A stretch of DNA of 64,000 nucleotides. It comes from Triops longicaudatus. Lineage: Eukaryota > Arthropoda > Branchiopoda > Notostraca > Triopsidae. Within the stretch, counting starts at the first letter, position 1; each line of letters begins with the position of its first letter. The stretch covers positions 399,754 to 463,753 of the forward strand of contig JAGQDJ010000019.1 of assembly GCA_022885665.1 (NCBI GenBank). The letters run 5' to 3'. This document shows positions 25,253-36,797 of this stretch, in pieces. The translations under genes were made by a program, and so were the position numbers. The notes beneath the pieces are model-generated. The model saw only the letters and a list, made by a program, of their open reading frames with translations, ran no database searches and was not told the DNA's origin.

Positions 25253-26218
25253 TCTGGCAAACAAACAATGCCGGGAAATTGATCAAAGTCCACTGTTTGC
25301 CACTAAACGTAGCAATTTATCCGCTACTACAGCGGAAGGCGCTGTGTTAGAGCAAAATGGCGCTTCAATGTTACAGGAAAGTTTGAAGACAATAAGAAAC
25401 ATTTCATACTTTTTCTGTATCACCTATAGGTGGCGCTGATGCTCCTCAGAAAAGGGTGGAGGGCAAAAATATACGAAGGCTATACAGATTAAACTAGATC
25501 AAATTAAATATATACTTAAAATATTGCTCTGAATGACTTCCAAATGTTATACAAAGAAAATATGGTAGTCCTGGAGGACTTCCACAAGCCAAGCGGAGAA
25601 ATTCGAGAGAGTCGGTTAATAAATCTAATTTTGAAGGTCACTCTTACCTTTTTTCCCTTTCTGTATCCACTTTTCTTCCTCTGTTTTTTCTCTTAATTCG
25701 CATTTCTTGTGTGAAACATCCGCCTCTAAGTGCGCGAATTCTAATCTCGATTTTTCGAGTGGTCAACAGTTGATGCAAGTGTTGATTCACTTATAGTTTT
25801 ATATTATAAGAGTCTGATTTCAGGTTGTACTGCACACGTAATTACTTGTATTTTTAAAGTCTAGAGCTGGAACAGATATTGCGGTTAAGGAGCTATAGAA
25901 TAGGAAATACGAAATTAATGCACTTTCAAAATTGTAGTCTACCTTTTGATGTCCATTGCATACGTGTTGGGTTAAACCTATCTGGGTAAAGATTACACCT
26001 TGTTTCGATTAAGTTTTTTAAAAATAACGCTAGACTTAAATAAGCCTTACTTGAATTTACCCCTGTCGGACTTAGAAATTCTCCCGCGTACGGCGCTTTT
26101 GCAGCATAAATGCGTACGTAGTAGACGTAGTTCAGTTTTGCATCACCTTTGCGGACATTCTACCTTTGTTTGTTTACATCTGGTCACGTGCAGTAGTATT
26201 GCCTACTTGAAACGAAAC
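25253..26218. promoter_or_regulatory. divergent ZFR/FDXR intergenic region
   Basis: The 966 bp between the oppositely oriented ZFR and FDXR start codons must hold both promoters. An AAAATGGCG word (YY1-like) lies near 25354, about 100 bp upstream of the ZFR start. The frame before the FDXR ATG stays open back to about 26000 but has no conserved residues, so I treat it as 5' UTR. Confidence 0.45.
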
Positions 26219-28159
26219 ATGACTCTTCGGACATGTCTCAGAAGTTGGACTCGATTACGATTCTTGGACAAAAATAGATCACATTTTATTTGCGAACAAA
26301 CTTGGAGACCTTATAATTCGGTTCGACTTACATCCACCCGAGTTTGCATTGTCGGTAGTGGACCCGCAGGTTTCTACACTGGCCAATTTTTACTCAAAGT
26401 AATAAATAATTAAACAAATCTCGGGAAGCTAACCGTACGTATTGCAGGGCAATGATTCCATTGAAGTTGATATCTACGAAAGACAGCCAGTACCGTTCGG
26501 TTTAGTGAGATACGGCGTAGCTCCTGACCATCCAGAAGTAAAAAATGTAATAAATACATTCACAAACACTGCCACAAATCCCCGGGTAAGATTTTTCGGT
26601 AATGTAAGCGTAGGGAACAATGTTACGTTAGCTGAACTCAGAGAAGCCTATCACATAGTTATCTTGGTAAGTTCAACACTTTTTTCTCATTAACCCCGAA
26701 AAATTACCACATTTGTCATCTGGTGTCGAATATAGGCTTACGGAGCCGCACAGGATAAATGGATGGGTATTCCAGGTGAAAAATTGTCAAATGTTATATC
26801 AGGGCGAAAATTCGTTGGGTGGTACAACGGTCTTCCAGAGGATAAAGATTTGCAAGTTGATTTGCAAACTGACACAGCTGTTGTAATCGGACAAGGAAAC
26901 GTAGCATTGGACATCGCTCGCATTCTTTTAACCCCTGTAGACACTTTAGCGGTACGAATCTGATTTTATACAACTTAGTTATTTTGCTTTGATTTAAATA
27001 TCGAATTTGTTAATTTCAGTGTTTGTGTTAAAACTCAATTATTTATTGTATGTTTTAGAAAACAGATATTTCTGCGTACTCTTTACGAGCCCTCAGATCC
27101 AGTCAAATAAAGCGCGTGTATATAGTTGGGAGGCGAGGACCACTTCAAGTAGCCTTTACGATTAAGGAGCTACGAGAGCTCCTTCATTTACCTTCAACTC
27201 GAGCCCATGTGGAGCTAAGCGATATTCCTTCTATTCAGGCTCTACTTCCCAGTAAGACACATTCCGGTTATTCATTGGTCAGCGTTAGTGTTAGACAAAA
27301 GTTTTTAAATGTTCATGGTTTTTACTTTAAGGCTTGAGCAGACCAAGAAAGCGACTAACTGAACTTATGCTCACCGGTGCTGAATCCAAACCAAGCGCAG
27401 ACGCGGAAAAAGACTGGCATTTAAAATTTTGGTCTAGCCCGATAGAAATTTTACCGAACGAAACCAATACCAGGGTTGGTTCCATTGTACTAGGCGTCAA
27501 TAGAGTAAAAGGCGACCCGGCTTCGGTGGACGCCCAAGTGGAAGATACGGGTTTGCGAGAAACCATTCCTTGTGGGTTAGTTCTTCGAAGTATTGGATAT
27601 AAGAGCTTGCCTTTGAGTGACGAGTTACCGTTTGACAAGCAACGTGGCCTTATCAAACAAGAAGAGGGACGAGTCCAGAACATGCCCGGTACGATATATT
27701 TTTTGTCTATAGAGAGATGATTTATGTTAATGATAAGATATATGGTGATGATGTATGGAGCTGATAATGATATATGGTGTTGGTAGGCGTATACTGCAGT
27801 GGTTGGCTAGCAACGGGTCCAGTTGGAGTAATAGCGACAACATTAGCTAGTGCACATCAAGTTGGCAAGACTATACTGAATGACCTAAAAGAACATAAAA
27901 TCCCTGCAGTAGAAGAGGACAAACCAGGATCGAAACTGATTAGCCGAATTCTGCGCGAGAGAGGTGTGATAACGTAATTTTTAGCTTTTCTTCTACTTTG
28001 TGACGCGGTACGGTTCTAGGCGTGAACCCGGTCAGTTTCGATGATTGGTTAAAGTTGGACGAGGAGGAAAAAAGACGTGGTTCCCAGATGCAGAAGCCAA
28101 GGGAAAAGATTGTAGATGTCAAGGAAATGTTGACCATAGTCGAAAAGAAAAGCGAATAA
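26219..28159 (+). CDS. FDXR: NADPH:adrenodoxin oxidoreductase, mitochondrial
   Basis: Seven exons: 26219-26398, 26448-26666, 26736-26951, 27059-27251, 27332-27688, 27787-27963 and 28020-28159, giving 493 residues (human 491). Seen: a basic presequence (MTLRTCLRSWTRLRF), the FAD dinucleotide motif GSGPAG at 46-51, PVPFGLVRYGVAPDHP, the NADP motif GQGNVALDIARI, VGRRGPLQVAFTIKELREL, GLVLRSIGYKS and the C-terminal GW..GP.GVIATT block. The enzyme passes electrons from NADPH via FAD to ferredoxin in the mitochondrial matrix for Fe-S cluster assembly and steroid or heme chemistry. The start chosen is the first ATG that gives a targeting peptide. The 3' end converges on CNPY with 54 bp between stops. 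Confidence 0.95.
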
Positions 28160-28213
28160 GGCGAGCGCCTTTGAGGATTCATGAAACGTTTATTGAGTGT
28201 CAGCAAGTATGTG

Positions 28214-29259
28214 TTATAACTCTTGCTTGGCTGGAACTGGACTAGAGTCACCCTTTTCGCGAAGGCAGTTTTGCATATCTTTAGGAAGAGCTCGCTCCAC
28301 GCACAGGTGGTGTGAAAGAGTTTTATCTCCAGCGTTGTTAAAATACCAGTTTTGGATGTCCTCTTCGTAAGTTTCTAAAAAATTCTCGCACTAATGTGAG
28401 AGTGGGGGCTCAATAAGATAAAGGATATTACAATTTTATTGAAGAATTATTACCTGAGTCTTTAGTTGAGATATCTCCGCTGAAGGCTTGTCCCATAATT
28501 CATACGGAATTCCTAGTTCGACCTTGACTCCTTTTGCACTACGGAATCCAACAAAAAGAATACATAAAATATTTTATTGTATAACTAAAAAGTCACTTAC
28601 ACTAAACCGTGGAGCGTTTGGAATGTTTGGCTCATGCCTTTGGCAAATCGAGTTGAGTCTTTGCGTTCTTTGTGGATACTATACTGCAGCATTCTATCAC
28701 AGAGGCCTTCGAGGGATTCAATAAGCCGCAGTTCACTAAAACACAGCTTGAGAGAAACTTGTTATGAAAAGTGTAGTATAAGTTTACGATCGTTTGTATT
28801 CTTTTCGCTTCTTCTTTTTCTCGTTCTCAATGCTGTAACCGGTTTCTATAACGTCGCTACTTTTACCGGTTTCTGCCAGTCTAGTTTCCAGCTCTCTGGT
28901 CACGATTTTGCACACTGGAAGTAGAAGAAAAATAAATATAGTTTCAAATTGCCGCTCATTTGAAAGAGGAACTAACCACTCGCCCTCTATTAAAACATAT
29001 ATAAACAAGCAGCTGTTAATGTGTTTCTCTATACTTGTCTGCAGAAAAATTACTTACTCCTGTGTACGTCTTTACTACATTACGATATCTCATTCAATAT
29101 CCTTCGAGTTTCCGGTTTACCAAACTGAAGTCAATTCTGTTTAGTGCAACTGTTTCACGTCTTACCTTCACAGTCGTCGGCAAATTGTACACCGTCATCT
29201 GCACTCAACACAGCAAGAGTCTGGAGCATCAGTAATGAAAATAATTTTAAAAGATACAT
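28214..29259 (-). CDS. CNPY3: canopy family ER protein (CNPY3/4-like)
   Basis: Exons 29166-29259, 28788-28914, 28601-28735, 28454-28538 and 28214-28390 encode 205 residues. Seen: a hydrophobic signal peptide (about 1-20), an early CEVCK cysteine pair, ETGK...VIETGYSI, RFAKGMSQTFQTLHGLV, GIPYELW and a C-terminal Cys pair, the saposin-like canopy pattern. Family members are ER chaperone partners that help fold receptors (CNPY3/PRAT4A with Toll-like receptors). The protein ends in KQEL, a plausible KDEL-type retrieval signal. The family assignment is firm, but CNPY3 versus CNPY4 is not decided. It shares a 147-bp divergent promoter with the NUDT8-like gene. Confidence 0.9.
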
Positions 29260-29406
29260 TACTGGATTAACTAATCTACGATAGTGCAACTTTGAAACCT
29301 GACCATCAAAATTCACTAATCGCCATTAAAATCGATTCAAGTGTGTGTTATCGATATTCATGTAAGACGATAAGTTGCGCGAAGCTGTCGAGTTTCCCTT
29401 TAAATT

Positions 29407-30135
29407 ATGGCATTGCTAAGACAATTACTACGGATATCTTGCACTAGTCCGAAAATTTGCGCAAGCTACAGTACGCATAATTCGGACTTTAACTTTCGAA
29501 CTGTATTGCTACCCGATTCACGAGCACAGATTATAGAGCGTGCAAAAAAATTGAAACCCTTGCGAGGTCCCGCGTCGTCGAAACCCCTCCGCGCCGCAGC
29601 AGTTCTTGTACCCCTTTGCGAAGTAGACAATCAGCTTGCGCTGCTTTACACCTTACGCTCTGCAATCCTACGCAAACACAAACGCGAAGTGAGCTTTCCT
29701 GGTGGTATGGCCGAAACTGAAGAAGACCCTATCGAGACAGCTAAACGAGAAACTGAAGAAGAGCTTGGGCTCGCATCGCACAACGTAGACGTTTGGACAA
29801 CTCTCCCCGGTGTAGGAAACAGAGATGGTGGTACTATTATAATCCCGGTACTGGGATATGTAGGAAAATTGCATCTCGACTCGATGAATGTTAACCCATT
29901 AGAAGTCGAGCACCCTTTTGTCAGAACCCTGCAAGATTTATGTAATCCTGTTAACCACGCTCAAACCCAATTTCGCCAAGGTTATACCCTCCCAGTATTT
30001 CTAGGTGAACCCCGCATTTGGGGTTTAACTGCCATAATTACACATCAAGTGCTAAATGTCTTGATTCCTGATGCATTTAAATTCAGACTGAAGTTTGTAC
30101 CACCGCTAATGAAAAATAAAACTGTTACAAAGTAA
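29407..30135 (+). CDS. NUDT8: Nudix CoA diphosphatase, NUDT8-like
   Basis: A single uninterrupted frame of 242 residues (human NUDT8 236). Seen: the CoA-pyrophosphatase signature LRSAILRKHKREVSFPGG followed by the Nudix box at residues 100-122 (G-x5-E-x7-RE.EEE.GL, with Glu118 and Glu119 as metal ligands). The N-terminus (MALLRQLLRISC) is basic and amphipathic, so mitochondrial import is likely. The family hydrolyses CoA and acyl-CoA to phosphopantetheine and 3',5'-ADP. It is the only protein gene in the window without an intron. The start is the first ATG after the divergent promoter shared with CNPY. Confidence 0.9.
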   Translation: MALLRQLLRISCTSPKICASYSTHNSDFNFRTVLLPDSRAQIIERAKKLKPLRGPASSKPLRAAAVLVPLCEVDNQLALLYTLRSAILRKHKREVSFPGGMAETEEDPIETAKRETEEELGLASHNVDVWTTLPGVGNRDGGTIIIPVLGYVGKLHLDSMNVNPLEVEHPFVRTLQDLCNPVNHAQTQFRQGYTLPVFLGEPRIWGLTAIITHQVLNVLIPDAFKFRLKFVPPLMKNKTVTK

Positions 30136-30310
30136 TGTAAAAGTCTGACGCTACGATCACATCTTATGATAATTTTGCTGGAACTTCATAGTAGAGGAAA
30201 TAACACGCGGATATGAACGGGGGCGAGATTGTATTGCGCCAACTCCACACCAAGCAGTGTACAAGATGTTCTCTGGATAGATGGATTGTTTAATTCTTGT
30301 AACCTCGGCT

Positions 30311-31149
30311 TTAACGACGACCACGAGCCCGTTCAAAGTTACGTCCCTTCGAACGAACGTAAGGTTTAGTGTGGCTGCCAGGAACACCAGGGGCAGGGCC
30401 AAAATGTTTCTGAGCTTCACGTTGTTTACGGGGTCCTACAAAAATTACCTTGTTAATACACGAGTCTGAGTATCAAATCACAAGTCTTTACCTTGAATGA
30501 GGACTGTGTTCTTGCCACTGGGGGCACGGATGGCAAGTTGGTCAAAAGTAATGACTTGGCCGCCTGCTTTCAAGATGCGAGCACGCGCGCCAGCAGTAAC
30601 ACGGAGGGCACACAGCTAGACGACAAAGAACACACGTTACACGGTTCACTATAATACATGTTTAGGTGAAACTCACGGTCAATTTGGGGAGCTCGAAGAT
30701 ACGGACATCGTCAGTAACGGTACCAACAACAACGGCGATCTTGTTTTCCCTACCCTTGGCTTTCATCTTACGCACAAGGCGAGCCAAGGAAAGAGGTGCT
30801 CTGTTGATTTTGGACATAAACAACCTCTTGAGAATGATTCTGTTAAACTTGGAGTGTGTGCGGCGTGCCAAGTATCGGTACAACTAAATACGACAAAAGA
30901 ATATTAGTTTGAATTCTTTTAATAAGAAGCTGTACAACTCACTTTGACCAAAAGCCTGAGGTAAACATTCTCAGACCTGGGTTCCTTGCGAACCACTTTA
31001 CGGTCGTGCTTATGGCTGATGTCGATACCCTAAAATAACATAATTCACATTTTAGAACACACTGCATAATTAAATTTTCGTATTCACAAATGGATGACCA
31101 GAAATATGTCGGATAAATTGAGATAGTTCAGAAAACATGCACTCACCAT
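30311..31149 (-). CDS. RPL18: 60S ribosomal protein L18 (eL18)
   Basis: Exons 31147-31149 (only the ATG), 30943-31029, 30677-30883, 30492-30615 and 30311-30435 give 181 residues (human 188). Seen: MGIDISHKHDRK, LRLLVKLYRYLARRT, KINRAPLSLARLVRKM, GRENKIAVVVGTVTDDVR, FDQLAIRAPSGKNTVL and the C-terminal SKGRNFERARGRR, all diagnostic of eL18. It is a structural protein of the large ribosomal subunit. An acceptor at about 31233 suggests a further 5' UTR exon. That exon is open in the ATG frame upstream but offers no in-frame ATG. The promoter region is 229 bp and shared with sphingosine kinase. Confidence 0.96.
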
Positions 31150-31378
31150 CTTAGCCGGAGAAACGAAGAGACGGTCAACGTTGCCAGATGTGATTTCAAC
31201 CTCCGGCTTGGTATAAGCATAGCGAAGAAATACTAAAACAGAAACTTTAAAGTACTATTTATTATTATTTTAATTTCTATTTAAATACGAAATTTCAAAT
31301 CTCTACATTTTTTTAAACAAAACAATAACGCAACAGTGTTCTGCCCAGCTGGTGAAAGTAAATAAACAAAGTACGAAA

Positions 31379-33468
31379 ATGGAGTCTGCTGTCGAGAACG
31401 AAGTTTTAAAAGACGATTTTTTCTGTTGTCATAAAGGCTATGTAGGAACCCCATGCAAAGTAACTTTATCGAGAAAGTTTATTACTATTCATCATGCTGG
31501 CCATCTCAAATTCACGGACGAAAAATATGCCATCGCAGACGTCATTGGCTGTCACATCCTTCGCAATAAAGCTTCACGTAACAGCAGGTCTTTAGCCAAT
31601 TCCGCATGGGATTTGCCTTCCTTAAACAATTCGGAAACTACATCGGTATATTGTTAATTATATTTCTAGATTTTTTTGAGTGGCTTTGAGATTACTTCAT
31701 AGACACCGCAGCTTCAATCAGTGCCTCCTCCTTCTCGACAATCTAATGAGCGAAAAGAAGACATTAGTAGTGTCTATTTGTCAATTTATGTGTATCCATT
31801 AAAGCAAAAGGCAATTCCTGTCACGTGGAACAAAAAGCGCGTAAGGCACACTATCCTTTTGAGGTATGGGAAAGATGATGATTTCCAGCGTAATTTTGAT
31901 ACTGCCTTGCAATGGAAAGTCAGTATTTTGTATCTGACGAGGTCGATTCCGTTTGAAACTAAGCAAGGTAAATGTTATTTAAAATCATCGTGTGAAATTA
32001 TATTTTGTAATCTTCTTTTCTAAGTAGATTTTCATCTCTCCGCGCTGGATGAGTATAAAAAATTGCTCATATTTCTAAACCCGAAAAGCGGACCGGGCCA
32101 GGCTAAAAAGCATTTCCATCAAGTCGTATCGTTGTTAATGTCCGAAGCTGATTTAGGCTACGATTTGATAGTAACCGAAGGCCCAGGTCATGCCTACAAT
32201 CACGTTCAGACAGTCGACTTGTCCGTTTACCGTGGCATTGTAATCGTGTCTGGGGATGGTTTGCTCTACGAAGTACGAATTCTTGTAATATTCATAACTT
32301 CTTCATTAAATAATCAATAAAAGGTTTACAATGGATTGTGCTATCGCAAAGATTGGGACGAGGCCTTGAAAATTCCGATTGGTATCATTCCAGCTGGTTC
32401 CGGCAACGGACTAGCCCGCAGCATAGCCGACGCATTGGACGAACCCTACGTCGCAAATCCTATACTGGTCAGCAGTTTGAGTGTGGTTAGTGCCAAACAT
32501 ACTCCATTGAATTTGGTATTGGTTCAGAGTTCTACAAAAGTGAGTTCGTTGAAGTTTTTGATTCAGTGGCCATTCTTTACGTTTGAGTTTTCGTTTCAGA
32601 AATACTTGTCGTTCTTGTCGGTTGGGTGGGGACTAATAGCCGATATTGACATAGAGAGTGAGAAATTAAGGTCCATTGGCGAAGCTCGTTTTACTGTGTG
32701 GGCGGTGAAGCGATTACTAAGTAATTACTGTTATAATTTAGATATAATTTCAAAAATCAGATTTTCAACAGATTTGAGAGTTTACAAAGGCAGGTTGTCT
32801 TATCTGCCAGCTCTAATTGATGACAATGAGACAAATGGCAAAGCAAAGCATCATTGTAAACCTAGCCAAGTGCTGGGAGATGTGGTTGCTTACGAGCAAG
32901 ACGTCAGCACGGAGCCCATTGAAGTGTTCGAGACGTTAGAGGACGTGATGAAAAAGCACAACGCAGCTAAAACTAGCTACAATGACCATGCTGCTGAAAC
33001 CGAATTTGGTCCCAAATCTAGGTTTCCGCCCTTATCAGAACCTGTGCCAGCTGATTGGACCGTGTGCGAAGGCGACTTTCTTATGGTTTACTCTGCCAGT
33101 CAGAAATTCTTGGGCACGGACAATATGTTCGCTCCAAAATCGAAGCCTTCCGATGGATTGATTTGGCTGATGATAATTAAGGCTGGGCCAACCAAAAGCC
33201 AACTCCTGCAGGTTTGTTAACTGCTTTATATAACCGAGTAAAAGTTAGGACATTAATATTTTCACGTTGTTCCGATTAAAAGGTGCTGACGGGCTTAAGT
33301 GATGGCTCGCATGTGAAATGCCCATGGGTACAGTTCTTTCCGGTGAAAGCGTTTCGCTTGGAGCCTCGGAATCAAGAAGGCAATTTAACAGTAGACGGCG
33401 AGCGCATTCCGATGAGTTCGGTACAAGCTGAAGTAATGGCTCAAACGGGTACAATTATGACACGCTAG
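31379..33468 (+). CDS. SPHK2: sphingosine kinase
   Basis: Seven exons: 31379-31645, 31712-31967, 32028-32272, 32324-32539, 32600-32720, 32772-33211 and 33283-33468, giving 576 residues. Seen: the DAGK-catalytic motifs FLNPKSGPGQA (C1), SGDGLLYEVYNGL (C2, nucleotide binding), IPAGSGNGLARS (C3), VGWGLIADIDIESE (C4) and, at the C-terminus, CPWVQFFPVKAFRLEP...LTVDGE (C5). It phosphorylates sphingosine to sphingosine-1-phosphate, a lipid signal. The 51-nt intron 32721-32771 stays open in frame, but removing it restores the conserved spacing before YKGRLSYLP. It resembles SPHK2 somewhat more than SPHK1 by its N-terminal extension. A single ancestral kinase is likely. Confidence 0.92.
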
Positions 33469-33703
33469 TGAATTATGGATCGGTCGAAGTCAATGTTAGT
33501 CATGGGTTCTATCAAACGGGGTTGCCTTAGTCTTGTGATATAGGAAAGATATTGTATTGTGATTTTCCAAGGGACAAAGTGAACTATATTAAACAAACAA
33601 TGCGCATTCCACAGAAATAATATCAAATACAGCATCTATATTATACTCCAAAAACGCTGTGGTTCTTATGGCCTATTACTGAATAGCAGACATTTTCTTT
33701 TTG

Positions 33704-36700
33704 TCAGGATTTATCCCGAGGAACATCTTTCTTCACCTAATAAAGAACAGAAGGGATTAAAAATAATAAAAGCACTTAAGAGTTGATAAAACGAATAACG
33801 TAAACGATGATACGTTTCTTGACCACAGCGAAGAAAATGAAGCTTACTTGGAATGCAACACAGGCCAACCATGACCGCGGAGAGGGCATTTCGTCCACGA
33901 CGTTCCACGCGTCTTGGGAGACGTCATAACATTCGACGCTATCGTGGTAACGATCCCAGCCTTCTTGTCCACCCATGACATAAATCTTTCCGTCCACGTT
34001 AGCTACGCCTAGATTCAAGGTCCAATAAGCTCAATTGGATTGATTTGAATTTGTAGAACAGCTACCTGGTCTGTAACGTTTCTCACACATTGGCGCACGA
34101 AATTCCCACGTATTAGCAACCGGGTCGTAGCATTCCACTTTATTGGTGTTCTCCGTCGCAGCGTGCCATCCTCCTTTAATGCAAAATTGCAAAACAAACA
34201 AATTATTTTACAAACTACGGTGTAACTACTTGTTATAGTAGCGAAGAGAAGCCATCATAACAAGTTCAGACACTGAACCTATCATCGCACCTGCAGAAAA
34301 CACAATGGAATGCATAGGGGAAGGGAACTTACGCGCTGATGATAATCACGGCATGACATATGTTAACAACGGAATTCAGATAAATAGAGAAAGAGAGCGA
34401 AATTAAAATACAGGAAGGTTTCAGTTGATAATTCTAGTTTATAAGACTTGAGAGGTAAATACGGCGATTGGCAAGTACCCAGACCTAAAAATAGAAGTCG
34501 TGGATGATATTCTAAGCAAACCCCAAGAAAAACAGTTGTTAACGCATCTTCTTTGGTTGACTTCACTACAGTAGGCCAAGCTTAGCCAACACAATTTCCC
34601 TCACTAGTCGCACTGAAATTACCTATAATGAAGAGTTTTCCGTGCAGTACGCATGCCGCTGCGCCACTTCGTTTAATAAGCATAGGTGCTACTTCAGTCC
34701 AAGTATTGGCTCTCGGGTCGTAACGTTGAACTGTATCAATTCCGTCACCTTCTTCTTTGATAGCACCACCTTAAATTTTACACAATAAGAAAAAAAAATA
34801 AATAAGACGCACATAAAGCTTTAAAACTTGTTTAGTTACCCATAACGTAGAGAAACCCTTCATAAACAGCGACGGCAGGACTAGTTACAGCAGTCTTCAT
34901 TTTCGCTACCATTTCCCACTGGTTCTTCCGAGGATCATATTTCTCAACGGAATCTAGCCTTTGTGACCCTTGCCACCCGCCGACAGCAAATAAACAACCA
35001 TCAACAACAGCTAGCCCTAAATCACAAAAGAATTAGTAACCCTACTTTCTTTAATGACAAGTACTATCGAATTACCCAGCTCTGAACGAGGTACATGCAT
35101 AGGGGGCATCTGTTGCCAGGCATCGCAGCACAAAGGATCATAGCGCCACAAAAAGTTCGATACGTTGCCGTCCGGGAATTCACCACCCGCTAAGAAAAGC
35201 ACATTTTGTCCCGACACAGCCAGTCCATGCTTACTAAGAGAATATTTTTTTTATCCAATATTTTTTAAGAATTTATTATTCGATACCTTAAAGCGTAGGG
35301 TAAACAAGCTAAGACTTGCCACTGGCGTTTGACTGGATTGTAACATTCAACGGACCGCAGCACAACTTTATCATCTTCCCCACCTGCAGCTACAATAACC
35401 TGGAAAAATTACAAATTATCCGACGCAGTAAAGGGAGAATAGAGCAGAAATTTTATGCTGAAAACTTTATGGGCGAATATAACCTGTAGTAGGTGTGCGT
35501 TGTCCCTAAGTCTAGTACGTGCGCAGTGAAGTTCCGGTCGACGGTCGGGTAACAGATGATACAAGCGTGCTTCCTCCAAGAGTCTCAGGCAGTGTGGCGA
35601 GGTAGTTATGCACTCTTCACTAGCTACATAATCATGGAGGAAATACGGGCTAATCAACGGCAGTCTGACGTGTTCTAACACCTAAATTAGAAGCCAATAT
35701 TTAGACACAGTGAAACATAAACGAATACACTCACTTCTTGAAAAGTTTCCTGTCTTGATGAGTTATGTTTTAGCCACCGTAGGACTGCTAGAAAGACAGA
35801 TTCTTCTTTGTCCGTGTTCAGGGGGTCTTGACGGATAATATCTATTAATCTTGAGGCAGAAAGGGCGAGGAATTCTTCTTGCTCAGCAACAGCCATAAAA
35901 TTCCTAATAAACCACAAAATTTGAACGCTTATTTTACAAGAGTAAACAGCTAGATTACTCTAACGTAAAAGCTTTGGCTCTTTCTTGCAACTGGGAACAA
36001 CCATGGGTCTCGGCAAAACACTGAATACCAACGCAATTCGACGCGTCCATATGTTCTTCCAGGAATTTACAACATGCATCTTTAACACACAACATCTAAA
36101 AATTTTCTAATCAACTCAATGCAGGCAAAAATATTAAGCGTTTACCTGAAGAAGATTCGAAGCAGAGAGTAAATTTTGTACATTGGCTTGGGTGATAATC
36201 ACTTGACTGGTATACGCATACTGTAGTAAAAGACTGACGCTGCAAGCGTCTACCCCATTTAACGTTACAGATTCTTGCTGACATTCTGCTAGAGTGCTCG
36301 TGAACATTGCTCTAAAGTAAGGACTTGCTGCTACTAGTACGGCGCGGTGGGCAGGAAATTCATCGTTCTCAACTTTCAGGACTATATCACAAAATTGTCT
36401 TGCGAGTCGTAATTCGTTCAACCCTTCCAAAACCTAAGAAAAAATGACAAAGAGTTAGAACGTCTTCAAAGGATACGGGTAAGCTTACTGAATCTGAATG
36501 TGACGATTTGCAAAACCTGTACTCGTCAGAACCAGGACCCTCAAACTCGGCAACGGTACTTGAATCGCTATCGGAACCGTTGTCTGCCGCAGTGTAAGTG
36601 TGATCTGCGTGACGGGAATTGACGAGAGCATTTATCATTGCCACACGAGGAGAAGAACCTACTCCAATCCTGGGGTTAAACCGTCGTAAAGGGACACCAT

Positions 36701-36797
36701 TAGCTGGGCTGTGATGATCACGGAGTACGTTCATCATATGCTGTAATGTAGGGTTAACGTTTAACAGATGAGCCCCACGGGAGCGATAAGCTCGCAT
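33704..36797 (-). CDS. BTB-BACK-Kelch protein (KLHL family, CUL3 adaptor)
   Basis: Twelve exons: 36489-36797, 36146-36433, 35959-36095, 35735-35903, 35484-35681, 35287-35399, 35076-35233, 34840-35016, 34623-34769, 34066-34173, 33848-34008 and 33704-33736, giving 665 residues. Seen: an acidic/Ser-rich N-terminal extension of ~100 residues, a BTB domain (FCDIVLKVENDEFPAHRAVLVAASPYF..), a BACK domain and six kelch blades with paired Gly and Tyr...Trp (AGGEFPDG, AVGGWQGS, VMGGAIKE, IGGWHAAT, VMGGQEGW). Such proteins bring substrates to CUL3 ubiquitin ligase or bind actin. The N-terminus is uncertain: an upstream ATG at 36983 is in the same open frame, but a splice pair in between would break it. 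No specific KLHL orthologue assigned. Confidence 0.9.

Noticed and set aside
31030..31146. Intronic snoRNA in RPL18
   Set aside because: No convincing pair of C (RUGAUGA) and D (CUGA) boxes with a terminal stem was found on the sense strand.
32540..32599. In-frame insertion in sphingosine kinase
   Set aside because: The segment starts with GTGAGT and ends in TTTCAG, and its removal restores conserved spacing, so it is an intron that happens to be open.
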